Source: Pomacea canaliculata (taxonomy: Eukaryota; Mollusca; Gastropoda; Architaenioglossa; Ampullariidae). Taken from it: 64,000 nt of DNA. Below the pieces are notes generated by a model, which saw only the letters and a program-made list of their open reading frames with translations, did no database searches and had not been told where the DNA came from. The position numbers and the translations under genes are program-made. Position 1 is the first letter of the stretch; every line of letters begins with the position of its first letter. The stretch lies in NCBI RefSeq assembly GCF_003073045.1, contig NC_037593.1, positions 24,299,868 to 24,363,867 of the forward strand. The letters are read 5' to 3'. Positions 35,413 to 48,002 of this stretch are shown piece by piece.

Positions 35413-38400
35413 ATCAGCAGCAAAAGTTATTTGTAGAATTTTCCTTATCAGTAAATTATGAATCAGCATCTCATAGTGTTATCAATTACCACTGGGACTC
35501 GAAAGCTTGGAAACAAAAGCAATCGAGAAGTTTGTGGTGGCGTTATGATTTTAAACATTTTCTCTAAAATTTACATACATCAGTTACTGGAGGACTTTCA
35601 ACGAAAAAGTAATGTTTGGGCTTTTATCATTATGATAGAATATTGTTAAGTGATTATGTAATTTAACACGTCCTTTCAAGGAAAAGAATGAAAATATTTC
35701 TAAAATCGTTATTTCGTATATACATTAATCTCACATCTTAGTCTTAATGAGTACATTTGTCATTGTTGTCATCTGACGATAGCTTTTCATTGCTGAAAGC
35801 TTATGCTGTTTAGGTGGATGATTTGTACGAAATGTTTTATAATATTATCATACGATGATATAGTTTGTAGACAAATTGTGTGTAAATTTATTTATTCGCT
35901 CACTCATTAACCTATTCACCCCCCTTCCCTATCCACAGAATTTTGATCGTTCGTACGTGGCCCCTCTCTCTCTCTTACAAGCGTATCTGAAATCTTATAA
36001 TTGAGCAACTTTTAAAATTTCCGTTAAAAGTGCAAAAAAAACCAAAAACCACTCTATGCTTCCTCTAGAAAGTTACGGGGTGGGTGTGGGAGTGGGTGAG
36101 AGGTACTACCCTATAGACACAGTGTTTAAAAACCGCTGCCGACCGCAAGGGCACGACAGTCAAACCGATAAAGGGAGAGAACCAACTACTGCAGGCACTT
36201 TGGTTGTAGGAGAGTTGCTTTTCTTGATTTCGTTCCTGGGTAAAGACATCGCATAGCACGAAACTCGTGTCCACCGATCTTCATTCTGAAATTCATGATT
36301 AACTATTTATGGATGATGAGTGGGGAAGAGTGGAAGTCATTAAAACCGAAAAAAAGAAGTTTGTTAGACCTCGGATAACTTTGCCCCACTTGTCATTATC
36401 TGTCTTTCACTGTTACAAATATTACATGCGACTGGTGACCAATGACCTCCCACAAATGCATGCACAGCACGTGTGGACACTCCTCGTGTAGAGTTGTTAT
36501 TAATGTACTATAGATACATCTCGCTGAGCAGTGGCCACATGTCGACACGAACTCAGTGTCAGACGACATATTGTAAAAGTGTTAACAAAATTGGTTGATT
36601 TGCTGGGAAATTCCTTAAAGTTCATGGTGTCATGATGGTCTGTCTGTGTGCGCGCGTGCTTGTTATGGGGTAAACATTAATATACACTATGGAAAATGTT
36701 AATATATAAAACAAACTTACTGACTAATCAATTAAATAGAATTTAATTGATTAAATAGAATTTAATTGATTAAATTGCTTCAACCTGTTGGTGTCATGGT
36801 GATCTATCTCTCTGTGTGTTCTTGTGCGTTGTACAAATGTCTGGGCAGAAAATTAATTGTGATTTTTTATGTGAAATGTTAGAAATAAAAAATAAAGAAT
36901 TTACATTTTGTTAAATAAAATCACGTTAGAATCTTACAACAAACCATTTAAAACATTTCATTTGCCGAACTTTATAATATCTCTGCCTTGAAATGCGTCG
37001 TAAAGACTACGTTGGAAAATGTGTCTGTCTGTCTGTCTGTCTGTCTGTCTAACACACACACACATTCGCATACGACGTACACATGCTCAATCCCCACTCC
37101 CAAGGCGCGCGCCTAAAGAACAAGGTCTGTTCCGAGAGTTATACCAAATAATCACTGAAGCTGTGTTCTTATAGTGTACATATTTGTACCACCAGGAGTT
37201 AGCACACAGACTTCCTTGACAACCAGGTACACGAACATTCAGAGCCTAACTTTTGTATTTGTTTCGGTCTTCATGCAACCGAATCTCTAATGGAGCACAC
37301 CTTTTCTGAAAGAAAAAAAACAACAAAAAATGTACAGCTTGGGCACTGTGTCTACAAACGTCTGCACATTCGAAACAGGATCTGTCCAGCACCCTCGAAG
37401 CTTAACAGCTCTAATGATGCGCATCGTGAGCACGTGACGGGCTCAAGACAGCTCCAAGCTCGGGTACAATGGCAACAAAGGTGGTCTGGGGCTGCGACTG
37501 ATCGCGAGGTCAGATTGAAAGGTTCCTCCGTCGCCGGTGTACGGTTATCCCCTGGGGAAACTTTCTGATCGTGAGAAAATGTTTGAAAACCGTTCAGTTA
37601 AAATCAGCAGGCCAGTTCAGGACGAGTTGTTTATGTATTTTCATAAGAAGGTTTGTTGTTATTTAGTCACACGTCACCTTTACGTTCTACAATGAAGGTG
37701 CAACATAGGTTATTCAGTTTGGAGATGTGCAGGTCTGTTTGGTGTACGTGTATGTAATTCACACCTCTAACAGATATTCACAAGTGTTACAGTGTTCAGT
37801 GTTTCAAACGCTACAAGTAAAATGTGACGAGAGAGTGAGAAAGAGAGAAAGAGAAACAAAAAGTGACTTTAAAGAAAGAAATAGGAAGAAGGAGGGACAA
37901 AATGAGGAGAAAAAGAGATAAAGGGAGAGAAGTGAAGTAAAGGATTGCTCAGATAGAATACCGTGTTCACGTACTCATCTATATAATAAGATATTAGATT
38001 ACTCAGTGTATTAGACCATCACATCTTGATACGAAAAGACTCACATAAAACATAGCTTTCAGAATTTACATTTCGGAAAGTCTTCTCAGAAACTATTATT
38101 AAAATAATAATAAAGTTCTGAAATCTGCAGCACAATCAAAAGAAGAAAAACAGAGCTCACGCCGCCTGGTATTATAAGCAAGGAATGATTAAAAGCGGAT
38201 TAATTAGCCATCAACACAAACAACACAAAATGTCGTTGCTGTGAGCGGAGCAGAAGATTTCATTGTATTTCAAATGATCTTTTAGAAGTAGTTTCCCTGG
38301 GGGCTGACATCGAGTCTTAAAAACGCAATGACTAAAAACCTGGCTACACGTTTAATTATTTTATTTTAAATATGTTTGCCAGACATGTTTCGCGATAAGC

Positions 38401-38772
38401 CTTGCGTGATTCGAACCCAGATGGTAGGATCTGGTGACTCCTCTTGTATTTATCGCGATATGATGCACGCAAGGTCTTGCTTGGCTATCCCCTGGACTAT
38501 CTATCCACAGGTCTTTGAAGACAAACAGTCTCTAGGCGAGGAGAAAATACCTGAAGTATCTTACACAAGTTGTGACTATTGGTTGTTGTTAACAGCAGTG
38601 TTTTCGGTTGCTGTTCCGCCTGTGAACAAACTTTTCTGTACTGATCATCAGCGTTCTTCACAAGTTGTTCAGCAAGGATATGTAGAAAGTGTACAACTAA
38701 ATCTGTGTTTCTTACAACAAAAATCCTACGATAAATAACAAAATTTCAAAGTTGTAAAGGGTGCTGTCAACA
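35413..38772. other. Spacer between CARD genes, nothing assignable
   Basis: About 3.4 kb, mostly AT-rich. It holds a direct repeat of AATAGAATTTAATTGATTAA (about 36,735-36,775), a TGTC tetranucleotide run (37,020-37,050) followed by a CA run, and a G+C-richer part at 37,370-37,570. The open frame at 38,376-38,738 has no domain and no splice support. No gene is called. Confidence 0.45.
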
Positions 38773-41255
38773 ATGGAGGAATCGGAAAAAAGGGTCTTGA
38801 GTCAGTTCAGGACACGACTAGCAAATGAAATTGTTGTGACGGGCAGTTTTCTAACGGCTTTCTGCAACAATTCCGTCCTAGACGATGAGATGTCTAGATT
38901 AATGAAGGTAAGTTCGATGCTGTTCACTGAATTACCTCTGATAGATTCTAGTTTACTACGTTATGTTTGTTCATAGTGTTTGTCTTTCTAATGAGAAAAA
39001 TGTTCACTCTATGAACCATCAAGTAAACATCAAAACTTAGTCATCCGGAGTGAGGAAAAAAAAATCAGTGACAAATCTTCATTCAAGGGATTAACACACG
39101 CACGCCAGGAAGACGGGTAGAAGGGGAAAAAACAGAGGAGGAGAAAAATGGAGGGAGGGAGACATAGGTCTGATAAAGCTGAGATTTTTTATAATAATTT
39201 TATGTAAATAGCCAGATTTCTTGGTCTGCTGGCATCATCAGGGGACTGAGTGCAGGGTACAGGGACAGCAAAAAAAGGTTAACATTTCCTATATAACGGC
39301 TTTTCTCTATACAGTCAGATGAGAGCTATGTGGCCAAAGCGCACAAGCTGTTAGATCTTCTGCCCAAAAGGGGCTCCAGGGCCTTCAGCACCTTCCTGGA
39401 GATCCTGGGCATCACCAACCCCTGGATCGCAGAGAAGATGAAGAGCGCGCTGCACGAGGAGAGAACGAAGGAGGCCAAGCTCAAGATCAACTCGCACATG
39501 GGAGAATCAGGTGAGACTGAAATACCGGTCATTCTTTTCTCTCGATGGCCTTGCGGCTGGACCTCCTATTCATGCTGCAAGTGGTGGAACTATATATATA
39601 TATTAATATTCTGAGGTAGTCAAATAAAACATAGCGGTCACCACCAAATAGAAACCAAAATTCACTGTTTCATTTGACTAAAACTTAATTATTAATTTTT
39701 TTTTGCTGCATGTGTGTTTCTGACAACCGAGCATAAATAACTTTTCAATCAAATAGGTGTAGCTCGGTAGAATTCACTAAACAATAAGCATAGTTTTCTT
39801 GTATCAAGCGTCCATAGAAGGCTACTGTGCCTCCTCCTTGCGCCACGTAGACATGGACATCAAAGCCACGGCGAACCGCTTTGTGAGCAGCACTTTGCAT
39901 CAGCTGACGGAATCTGAGCAGCGAAACATCGAGAAATGGCTGAGTGAAGAACTACAAAGGGAGAGACGACGGCAACAGTATCTTCTGCCAAACAACATAC
40001 ATCGACACCCACAGGTAGTCAGTCTTCGCGTGACACAGTAACAACACAGACCTGGGTGTAGGAGCTCTCTGCTTTGCACACACACCAAACATACCTCACA
40101 ACACACACACACACACCTGTGAGTGACAACAGTAAGCATGTTTCTTATGAACAGAATCCTTAGGACAAGAGAGGATTTGACTCTTTCTGGTGAAGCTTTG
40201 TGCAAAAGGCGTTTCTTAAATGAAAATAGTCCTTCCTATTGTTTTATTCGAACGAAGTGAGAGTGTATTTGGTGAATCTTATACAGGAGTTCCAGTCTAC
40301 CAAAGAGGTCCAGACAGAGACCACAGGTATGGAGATGCAGGAACTCTGCGAGGACCTGATAGTGCAGCTCTACGGAGTGGACTACGTCAAAATGAACTCT
40401 GACCTGAGCTTTAAAGCTCTTCAGAGACAGGTGAGGTCCTTCTGACTGCTCTCATCGTCGTCGTTATCTCGGCATCTCCAGAATGTGAAGTATCGCTAGG
40501 GTTGTAATCATTATCATCTATCTCTATCCACCTCTTACACCACTTCAACTTTACGGTTAAGAAAAGCTAAATACTCGTATTCAAGTGCATACCCACCCCT
40601 AAAAAAGCAGTGATTTGTAACTAGGGTATGATGTGAAAGAGACGGACCTCGACTTATTTCTTCTGTCTTTCATAGTCCTTGATACATCAGATATCATTTG
40701 TTGTGGTGTGGATGGAAGAACTTTTCCAAATTCTTATACGAGGGAGCTTTGATCTCACGACTTCTGGTTCAAAGTCGAGCGTATTACCAAAGATAAGACA
40801 TAGAGAAGGTGCCAGCAACACGATGATTAGTAAACAATACAATAAGAATAAAACCATTCTTTTGCTGCCAGATCTCAGAACTGCTGGCGAGGGTTCACAA
40901 AATGGACTTCCTATTTCTGGAGTGCATGGACAAGTTTGACGATAGGGACCGATACACTCGGACCCTTCCGGAGCTGATCGACAGCACCATCCACCATCAA
41001 AAGGAACTTCGCAACGCTCTCATGGAAAGCCACCGCAAGATCCAGCGGCTAACAGACGAAAAAGACAGTTTGGAGCGACATACCCACAGGCTAGAGGAGG
41101 AATACGAGCATCTGGTGAAGAAGCAAGGACAGTCAGTGGTGTACCCTCAGCAGCTGTACCTCAAGAAGAGGCGCGAAGTTCAGATGAAGTACACCGCCAT
41201 GTCGAGACCGGCCAGAAGCCAGCAGCAGAGCCAGCCAGCGCACGTGGCGCGATGA
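38773..41255 (+). CDS. Single-CARD, middle-domain, coiled-coil protein (354 aa)
   Basis: Five exons (38,773-38,907; 39,315-39,510; 39,809-40,014; 40,287-40,430; 40,872-41,255) join in consistent phases (0,1,0,0) to 354 residues. CARD: MEESEKRVLSQFRTRLANEI, then AHKLLDLLPKRGSRAFSTFL. Middle region: DIKATANRFVSSTLHQLTES, WLSEELQRERRRQQ and QELCEDLIVQLYGVDY; the same helices occur in the 32,916 paralogue but are spread over more exons here. Coiled coil: about 255-325 (RKIQRLTDEKDSLERHTHRL). The tail is basic. Base composition is more G+C-rich than in neighbours, which suits sustained expression and constraint. The stop overlaps the ATG of a further open frame (next entry), so the real C terminus may be longer. 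Confidence 0.82.
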
Positions 41256-41485
41256 CGGAGTCTTCATCGGATTTTTCGACGACGATGAAGACGACGTCTG
41301 TGGAAGACGCACCTCCTCTGGTAGAAGAGCAGACGGACAAAAGCCCTCCAGCCTCCCCCAAGGCTCGTGTAAGGTTCACGAATTCTGTGACTAGCAGGTC
41401 GGTGTCTGCAGCCCCGAGTCAGTACAGGAGGAGGACAGGAACTGCGAGGTTACAGAAAGGAGGGATAAAGACACCTGGGAACTGA
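41252..41485 (+). CDS. Overlapping open frame, probable C-terminal tail of the CARD gene
   Basis: An ATG overlaps the TGA of the gene above (ATGA). It opens MTESSSDFSTTMKTTSVED, continues with DKSPPASPKARVRFTNS and ends in GIKTPGN. Composition is coding-like and resembles the Ser/Pro/Arg-rich tail of the 43,472 paralogue. A one-base error would fuse it to the upstream frame; reinitiation at ATGA is a less likely alternative. Confidence 0.45.
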   Translation: MTESSSDFSTTMKTTSVEDAPPLVEEQTDKSPPASPKARVRFTNSVTSRSVSAAPSQYRRRTGTARLQKGGIKTPGN

Positions 41486-43471
41486 GATAATCACTCTGTC
41501 CCTCTCTCTAACACAGACTCACACTAGCTCGCTCGCGCGCACACACACATCAATACATAAATGCGCTTGCGCAGTCAAAACAATTTTTTCCAAAAAGTGC
41601 CTAAGTTTAAGAAAAGTAAAAGAATGGAAATTTCCTTGGCAGTTACAGACACTTGGTGCCGAGTGTTACACACCATTTCACACCAGATCCGCAGCAACTG
41701 TAACACAACATGAACATATTATCCGTATCTCTGGTGTTTGTGTGTTAGCGCTCCTGTCAGCGAGGGACACACAGAATTACCCGAGTTTTTCAATAGGACT
41801 CTTTGTGTTTGAGGTACATCGCAGTGATATCACCATGTCATTATGTTTGCACACCCCGAGTGAGATTCTCAACTGTGAAAGATATCAAGCGTGCTAGAGA
41901 GTGCATGGGCGGATCTGAAAGTGAATGAAGGAATCAGTTGATCGTTGGGTGGGTGTTGGACGGACGAGTGGACTGATGCTTGACTTAGAAAACAACTCTA
42001 CGCAAGATTCGTAAACTTTATATATTTACATACGAAATCAACAGAAATGTTAAAAGTGAATAAATTACTATTTGTTATATATATATATCTGTCATGGGTG
42101 TAATAATGTGTGTGTGAGTGTGAGAGGGAGAGAGTGAGGTATACTCTGGTAATTTCTTACATACACAAGGAACAGTTGAGAATTACCATATTAAATTTTC
42201 TGTCAAGTAAATAATGCTGCATACATTTACCCAAGTCTGACATTCTAGTAAAATATCAGTTTCACGTTGGTACATTCCATTAAAATTCTCAACTTTAAAT
42301 ACTCATTTTTCAAAATCCCTTTTTATTTACTTATTTATCCTTTCTGTCATCTCTTTTTACCTTCGTCTTGCACAAGCCCGACAACTGTTAAAAGCCTCAC
42401 AGGTCTTAATAAAACTGATAACAGACCGCGAGTAAGGCAAAGTCAGCTTAAATAGACATTAAAATATCAAAGGAATGAGATCAAACGGTCCACACAGACA
42501 TAGAAGTCAACTTTATATCCGGTATAAAATATAAAATTTGCTGCCACACCTTCAGAGAAAGCTCCCGACAAAATTCTTCCACCAGGCTCCATTAACAGTT
42601 GGAGCCATTTAGTTTCTTCTCATTAATCATTTTGCACAACTCAGGTACATGACACCGCCAATGTTAACAGTAAGTCTGACTATACTCAGGTCAGGAGCGA
42701 GAACTGAATGTTTGTGAACCTCTTGTAATTTTCTGTCCTGCTTACTAGGGGCTGAAGATAGATTGGCAATAAAGCTCGGACACTAAATGCTTGTTTGTAC
42801 CTGTCGCCAAGCACGCGGAACACACCGGTCCTTTGACACCACACCTTACCTCCATTCCAGGTGTGCAGGAGCCTCGCAAAAATATTGACTGGCACGAAAA
42901 AGTGTTTTATAAAAGGAGCTGAGATAGTGGACATAAACGGTGGAAATGCTTTCACGGAGTTTAAAAAGATTCTTCAATAGACAAGAAAAAAAATGTTGGA
43001 AGTGTGTTCGATAGCAACGGACCTTCAAACACTAATTTAGAGACAAGGAACACTCAGACCGTCCCTTGCACATGTCAGAGGGCCTGGCTTACTTCAACAT
43101 GTCATTTAATACCGGTTGATAGTTTATTTTTCGAGAGAAGGTGTTAGACACAGTGTTCACTGTTCAGCTCAAAGTCCAGAGATCCGTGCGCGTGCTGCAG
43201 GTACCGGTCCTCCGTACACGCCCACCCTGATGTTCTGTACACAGAAGGATTCTTGGTATTCAAGAGTCGACAACTGTTTGGTATTCATGCTTGATAACCA
43301 TTTTGTAAAAAGACTATAACTTGAGGAAAACCGATTTGGCCATCCCACCATCGTTTGGAGGACGAAGACCACAGACCGAGATGGGGTTCAAAGCTTTCGC
43401 TGTTATCGGTTTGACAAAAAGTTTCAGTAGAATTCATTAAACACAGTTGATCGTGTTTTCATTCTGTAACC
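41486..43471. other. Spacer; expected first CARD exon not found
   Basis: I looked here for the exon for the first half of CARD 1 of the next gene and saw none. A TA run (42,080-42,090) and GT/GA runs (42,108-42,135) are present. Confidence 0.45.
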
Positions 43472-46326
43472 ATGGAGACAACAAGAGAAGAACCGCAGCA
43501 TCAGCAGGAATCTGATGGCAACATCACGGACCGTCACTTCCGCTCGCGACACACGGCGGCCATGAGCCCGTGAAACAAGCGACACTCCTCAACTACCACC
43601 TGGCCATCGAGGACAGCGTCGACGTGGACAAGATCTGGACTCAAGTAGAACCCGTGTTTTCTTCTGAGGAACGGCTGGAAATTAAGGTAAAGAAGTGCTC
43701 GCATGTGTGTGTGTGTGTGAGAGAGGGAGATGATTGTGTGTGCGCGAGTTCGAGAAATGATGAGCTGTAAGTCACTCGCCATAATTTTTCTTTTACTAGC
43801 AGATCAGACACGTCTTAACCCTTTACATCTAACATCTAACGACTGTTGCTATCACTGGGAAACTAAAGAAATAACATTATCTTACAGACCGTGGACAATG
43901 GCAAAGATTCCATGAAAAGAATGTTGGATATTTTATCGACGAAAGGACGACGCAGCTTCGATCACCTGGTGCGGCTCTGCGAGCAGACTACAAATGGCTG
44001 GCAGATCGACTAGAGCAAGGTGTTGCCGATGAAGAAAACCGTTTGAACAAGTTGGGCAAAGGTAATTTCATTTGGACCAACGTGTTTGCTAGATGACATT
44101 TTTCAAAAAACTCTACATCCATCGTCCTTTTAACGCAGGTTGACACAGCATAAATATGTATGTGATTATGAAAGACAGAGGAAGAGAGAGAGAGTGACTG
44201 TTGGAAGTGCTCAAATTTATGTATATAAAGTAATATATGCGTATAAAGTAAATATAAGATGTAACCAATCCTGTAAAGTGTTAAAGATCGCAAGCTTTTT
44301 GTAAGTCAGTTCCCCCTATCTCTTTCTTTTCCCCTCTCTTTCTTCGTTCTCTCTGCCTTTCCGTCCTCAACCCTGCAAGGTGTCAGACATCCGTTACAAT
44401 ACTCAATACTCATTGCTTTAACCAAAATAATCGCCACTAACTTTTCTCATTTGTTCCTTCACTGGAGTCAGGCATCAAGCGCAAGCTGGCTCTGGCTCTA
44501 CTGACAGCAAGGATCTCCGACAGACAGAAGGACAGCATCCTCGAAAGGCTGACGGAAGTCGTGGAGGGCGAGATTTCCCAGAAGTCCGTGCGAGTCAGCA
44601 TTCCAGATCATCGTGTGGCGGCTCAGATGGATACGATCACCAAGAAGATTCAGTTTATTGTTCACGAAGAGGTGAACCCAGTCCTCTACGGCAAAGGTGC
44701 CACGTCCACCTGGGAGACAGACGACCCTGACAGCGCCATTGAAATGTTGAGAAACAAGCTGAATGAAATGAAGGTGCTTCAGGACTGTTATAAGGCTATG
44801 AAGGTAGGTGAAATCAGTCATGTCATACTGTTATAAGGCTATGAATGGAAGTGAAATCAGTTGTCATACTGCCATCACGTGGAGTGGCACCATGCATGCA
44901 ATGTTATTATTTCTTTGCCTCAGTTTCTCATTCTCCTTCTTTTCTGTTTTTGTCATGTACTGTCGAATACTGGTTGCTTTTATCTCTATGTTTGTATGTC
45001 TGCGTGTGTGAGCGTGTGTGTGTGTGAATAAGAGATAAAAAAAAGGGGTGGAGGGAGAGAGATAGCAGACCGAGTACTCAAGTTTACATTAAACCATTCA
45101 TGTGGTAGGGTGCGTTCGTATTTCCTTGTCAAAATATCGACTTCTGAACTTTTATCCATGTTAAGATATTTTAATCCCTGTAATCTCAACAAGCCATTGC
45201 AAAGAAGGAAAGAGGGATTTACTCTTGTCATTCTAAAAAAACAACCTGGGCGTTTTTCAGATCACGACCAAAACAAGTGAAACCCTTCCTTCTCTCCTGC
45301 GACAGAAGATTGACGAGGTGCAGGTCGCGATGGGAATTCTTCAACAGGAGAAACAAACCGCCGAGAAAGAAATGAAAAGGGTGAATAAAGAAAACGAAGA
45401 CCTTGCAATATCGCTGTCCAGGACTGAACAGAACAACAGACAGCTGGAGGTTGAAAACCACTCACTGCAGGCTGAAAACAAACAGATGGAAGAGTCGCTA
45501 CGGCGTCTGCAATCTGGCAAATGGGAGTCGGAGAAAGATCGAGAGAAAGGTGGAGGATGAGAACGAGAAGTTAAAATCGCAGATACAGGTACAACATGAC
45601 AAAATATCAGAGCTCGTCGTCTGGAACAAGGATCTCGACATCCAGAACACGAAGCTGACGAGGGACATCCAGAAATTTTCCACCGCCAACGCCAAGCTGC
45701 GAAAGGAGTGCAAGCCTGGCAGTGGCAAGATGGTTGCCAAGCTAAAATCCGAGCACAAAAAGCTGACAGAGGAACGTTTGAGACTAAAGAAGGACGTTCA
45801 GAAGCTGGACGAAGACAAGCGGAAGTTGACCATTCGTATGCAAAAGCTCACTTCCGAGAACCAACACCTTCGAGATCAGAAGAAGAAGCTGGCCTCCGAA
45901 AAAAAGAAAGCTGTAGCCGAGAACAAGGAGCTGAAAAAGGAGGCCAAGAGGTTAGCGCTGGGCAAGCAAGTGGTCCTGCCACCTATTTCAGATAAAAAAG
46001 ACAGAGATCGAGCTAAGGTCAAGGATGGGATGACTGTACAGAGTAGAAGCGAGAGGTCCAGGTCACCCAACAGAGAAGACCAATCAACCCACCTCTTAGA
46101 TGATGGCGCGAGAAAGAAAGCAGACGACTCGCCGTGGAACAAGTACAAGGAGGATACAAGACGACACGGATCTGGCGACCAAGAAAATGACATCTTCGAT
46201 GACAGCGACAAGGCGTCGAAGAAGCAGCCATCATACATGGTGTCCACCGCCAGCTCCAGAAGGAAAGATTATCTCAGCAGCAGCTTCAGGGAGGAGTCGC
46301 CCACACCAACCGCTGCTCATAAGTAG
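43472..46326 (+). CDS. CARD-2, middle-domain, coiled-coil protein, first CARD lost
   Basis: The order is exon 43,472-43,686, exon 43,888-44,061, exon 44,472-44,803 and exon 45,261-46,326. The first exon has a new N terminus (METTREEPQHQQES), then MSP and, one base shifted, VKQATLLNYHLAIEDSVDVD and FSSEERLEIK, the start of CARD 2. The second exon completes CARD 2 (MKRMLDILS, then YKWLADRLEQGVADEEN) but three small indels interrupt it at 43,935-43,985. The third is an intact middle region (ILERLTEVVEGEISQKS, MDTITKKIQFIVHEEVNP, IEMLRNKLNEMKVLQDCYKA). The last is a long coiled coil with one frame change near 45,525, then a Ser/Arg-rich tail (RSERSRSPNRED). Exon ends and phases match the gene at 26,153. 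About five one-base breaks sit in well-conserved sequence; assembly error or recent decay cannot be told apart here. Confidence 0.7.
44784..44868. repeat. 43-bp tandem duplication across a splice donor
   Basis: The stretch ACTGTTATAAGGCTATGAAG plus GTAGGT and 17 following bases is repeated directly after itself. The second unit reads AATGGAAG at the donor position, so only the first donor is usable. Confidence 0.85.
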
Positions 46327-47224
46327 ATGTGACACAGTATGATGGCAATCAGTTGGTTGTCATGGCTACTAACAAATAGCTGGCTGTTATCAGACAGTGT
46401 GTCGATTATTATGAGTGGAAAAAGGCGTTTTTTAAAACCAGCTTATTAGACTCTGTTAATGAGCACAAGAACAAAGGTTCTAATATGCAGTCAGTGAAGA
46501 CTTCAAAGTTTGTTTGTTTGTTTTTGTTTACGGGCAGTGCTTGCTGTACAGCACAGGTCCAACTGACGCCAGTGCTGATATTTAGTCTGTAACAAACTCA
46601 AAGTGGTATTAGTGTTAACATCTGTCTAACAGGTCAGTAATGAGAGTCAAAGTCCACTTTTCTGAACATGTAACTTTTAAAAAATAAAACATATTTTTCA
46701 AAAGAATGAGTATCTTGCTAAATTTTTAAGGCTAGTTCGACTGCATCAGTGGGAGCCTTTGGGAATTGTGATGGGTTGATAGAAGACAGAGTTTAGGTCG
46801 ATGCACGTACGTGTGCTTTGCTAAAATAGGAAATTAAAAATGAATAATATTATTTTGCAATAAACTAATGATATCATTATCTTTTTATGCCAGAAACTTA
46901 GAACCTAATTTCATATTTGACTCAAAATAACTTTTAAATTGGGAATAAGAGTGTTATTTGATACACATACTTACATACCTATATTGTTTTTGAAAGTTCC
47001 ACTATGTGAGAATGGACTAGTTTTGCAGAAGATTCTCAAGCTATTCCCAGAAAGAAAGGAAGAGTGAGAGTCAGACAGACAAACGCACAGACGTAAAGAT
47101 AGAGAGAGAGAAGGCAACAGGGAAAGGATGATAATGGGAGTGGGGAAATTATGATGGGGTGAGGAAAGGTGTGTAGGCTAGGAAAATAGTATCAAGCTAT
47201 GAAAGCGACCTCTGTATGGACGCG
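46327..47224. other. Spacer between CARD array and receptor gene
   Basis: 3' flank of the last CARD gene (AATAAAACAT near 46,684 may be its poly-A signal) and AT-rich sequence. No gene is seen. Confidence 0.5.
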
Positions 47225-47350
47225 ATCACTGTCACGTGACGTAGCAGTGGGCGGAGCCTGCACGACAGGAGGGCGGGGCTTTGTCTGTCACTGAGGACGA
47301 CGACAGCATTGATGTGCGCACCGTTCCCCGCGACAACATCGTAACGAGTG
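47225..47350 (+). promoter_or_regulatory. GC-box/E-box promoter and non-coding first exon of the receptor gene
   Basis: A compact G+C-rich island in AT-rich surroundings holds TCACGTGACGTA (E-box plus CRE-like core), GGGCGGAGCC and GGGCGGGGCT (Sp1-type GC boxes). It is followed by ACATCGTAACGA and a GTGAGT donor near 47,348. The next acceptor (TTTAG, about 47,957) leads into the exon with the signal peptide ATG. I infer a TATA-less promoter and an untranslated first exon; the start site itself cannot be fixed. Confidence 0.6.
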
Positions 47351-48002
47351 AGTTCTGCTAAACTTATTCACAGTACTTCACCTTGTTATTTTGTTATTGT
47401 GTTTATTGAGAGTTTTATATGTTCTGTTATTGTTCTCTCTCTCTCCATTTTTTTCTCATGTTTCTTGTACGTACATCTATACTTGTTTTGTTTATATGTA
47501 TGTGTCTGTGTGTGTATGTGTGCAACTGGATTGAAATAATCTCATTGATTAGCATATACCAACAGACAAAGAAGAAAAAGAGGTAAAGGGGATAAGACAA
47601 ACAAACAAACCAACAAACAAACAAACAAACAAACAAACAGACAAACAAAAATTAAAGGCCGTAAATTTTTTAATTAGCCTAAAAAAGCTCACGTTAATGG
47701 ACGAACCGATCAAGATGCTGATAAAACACTGTGAGTGAGAGAGAGAGAGTGAATAGTTATGAGTCCACCTCTGTTGGTGTGGTAAATATTATTATTGCTG
47801 TTGCTGCTGCTGATGATGATAATGATGATGATAATTTACAAAATAAAGTATCCTTTATATTATTGCTGTTTAGAATTTCACTAGAAGGAGTATGTTGCAC
47901 CCGATAACTTGGGTGTGTAAAGAGACCCACATTTTAATGTCGCTTGCTACCCTTTAGGTACCGCCTACCCTCTAGACCTGCTGGTGGAAGTACCCGGATG
48001 AC

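Noticed and set aside
36735-36775. Short direct repeats of TAGAATTTAATTGATTAA
   Set aside because: Only about two units in AT-rich sequence; no array and no evident function.
38376-38738. 120-codon frame before the 38,773 CARD gene
   Set aside because: No domain or splice signal. It contains GTGATTCGAACCCAG, which looks like a reversed B box, and an inverted GCCTTGCGTG / CACGCAAGG pair, so a degraded SINE is as likely.
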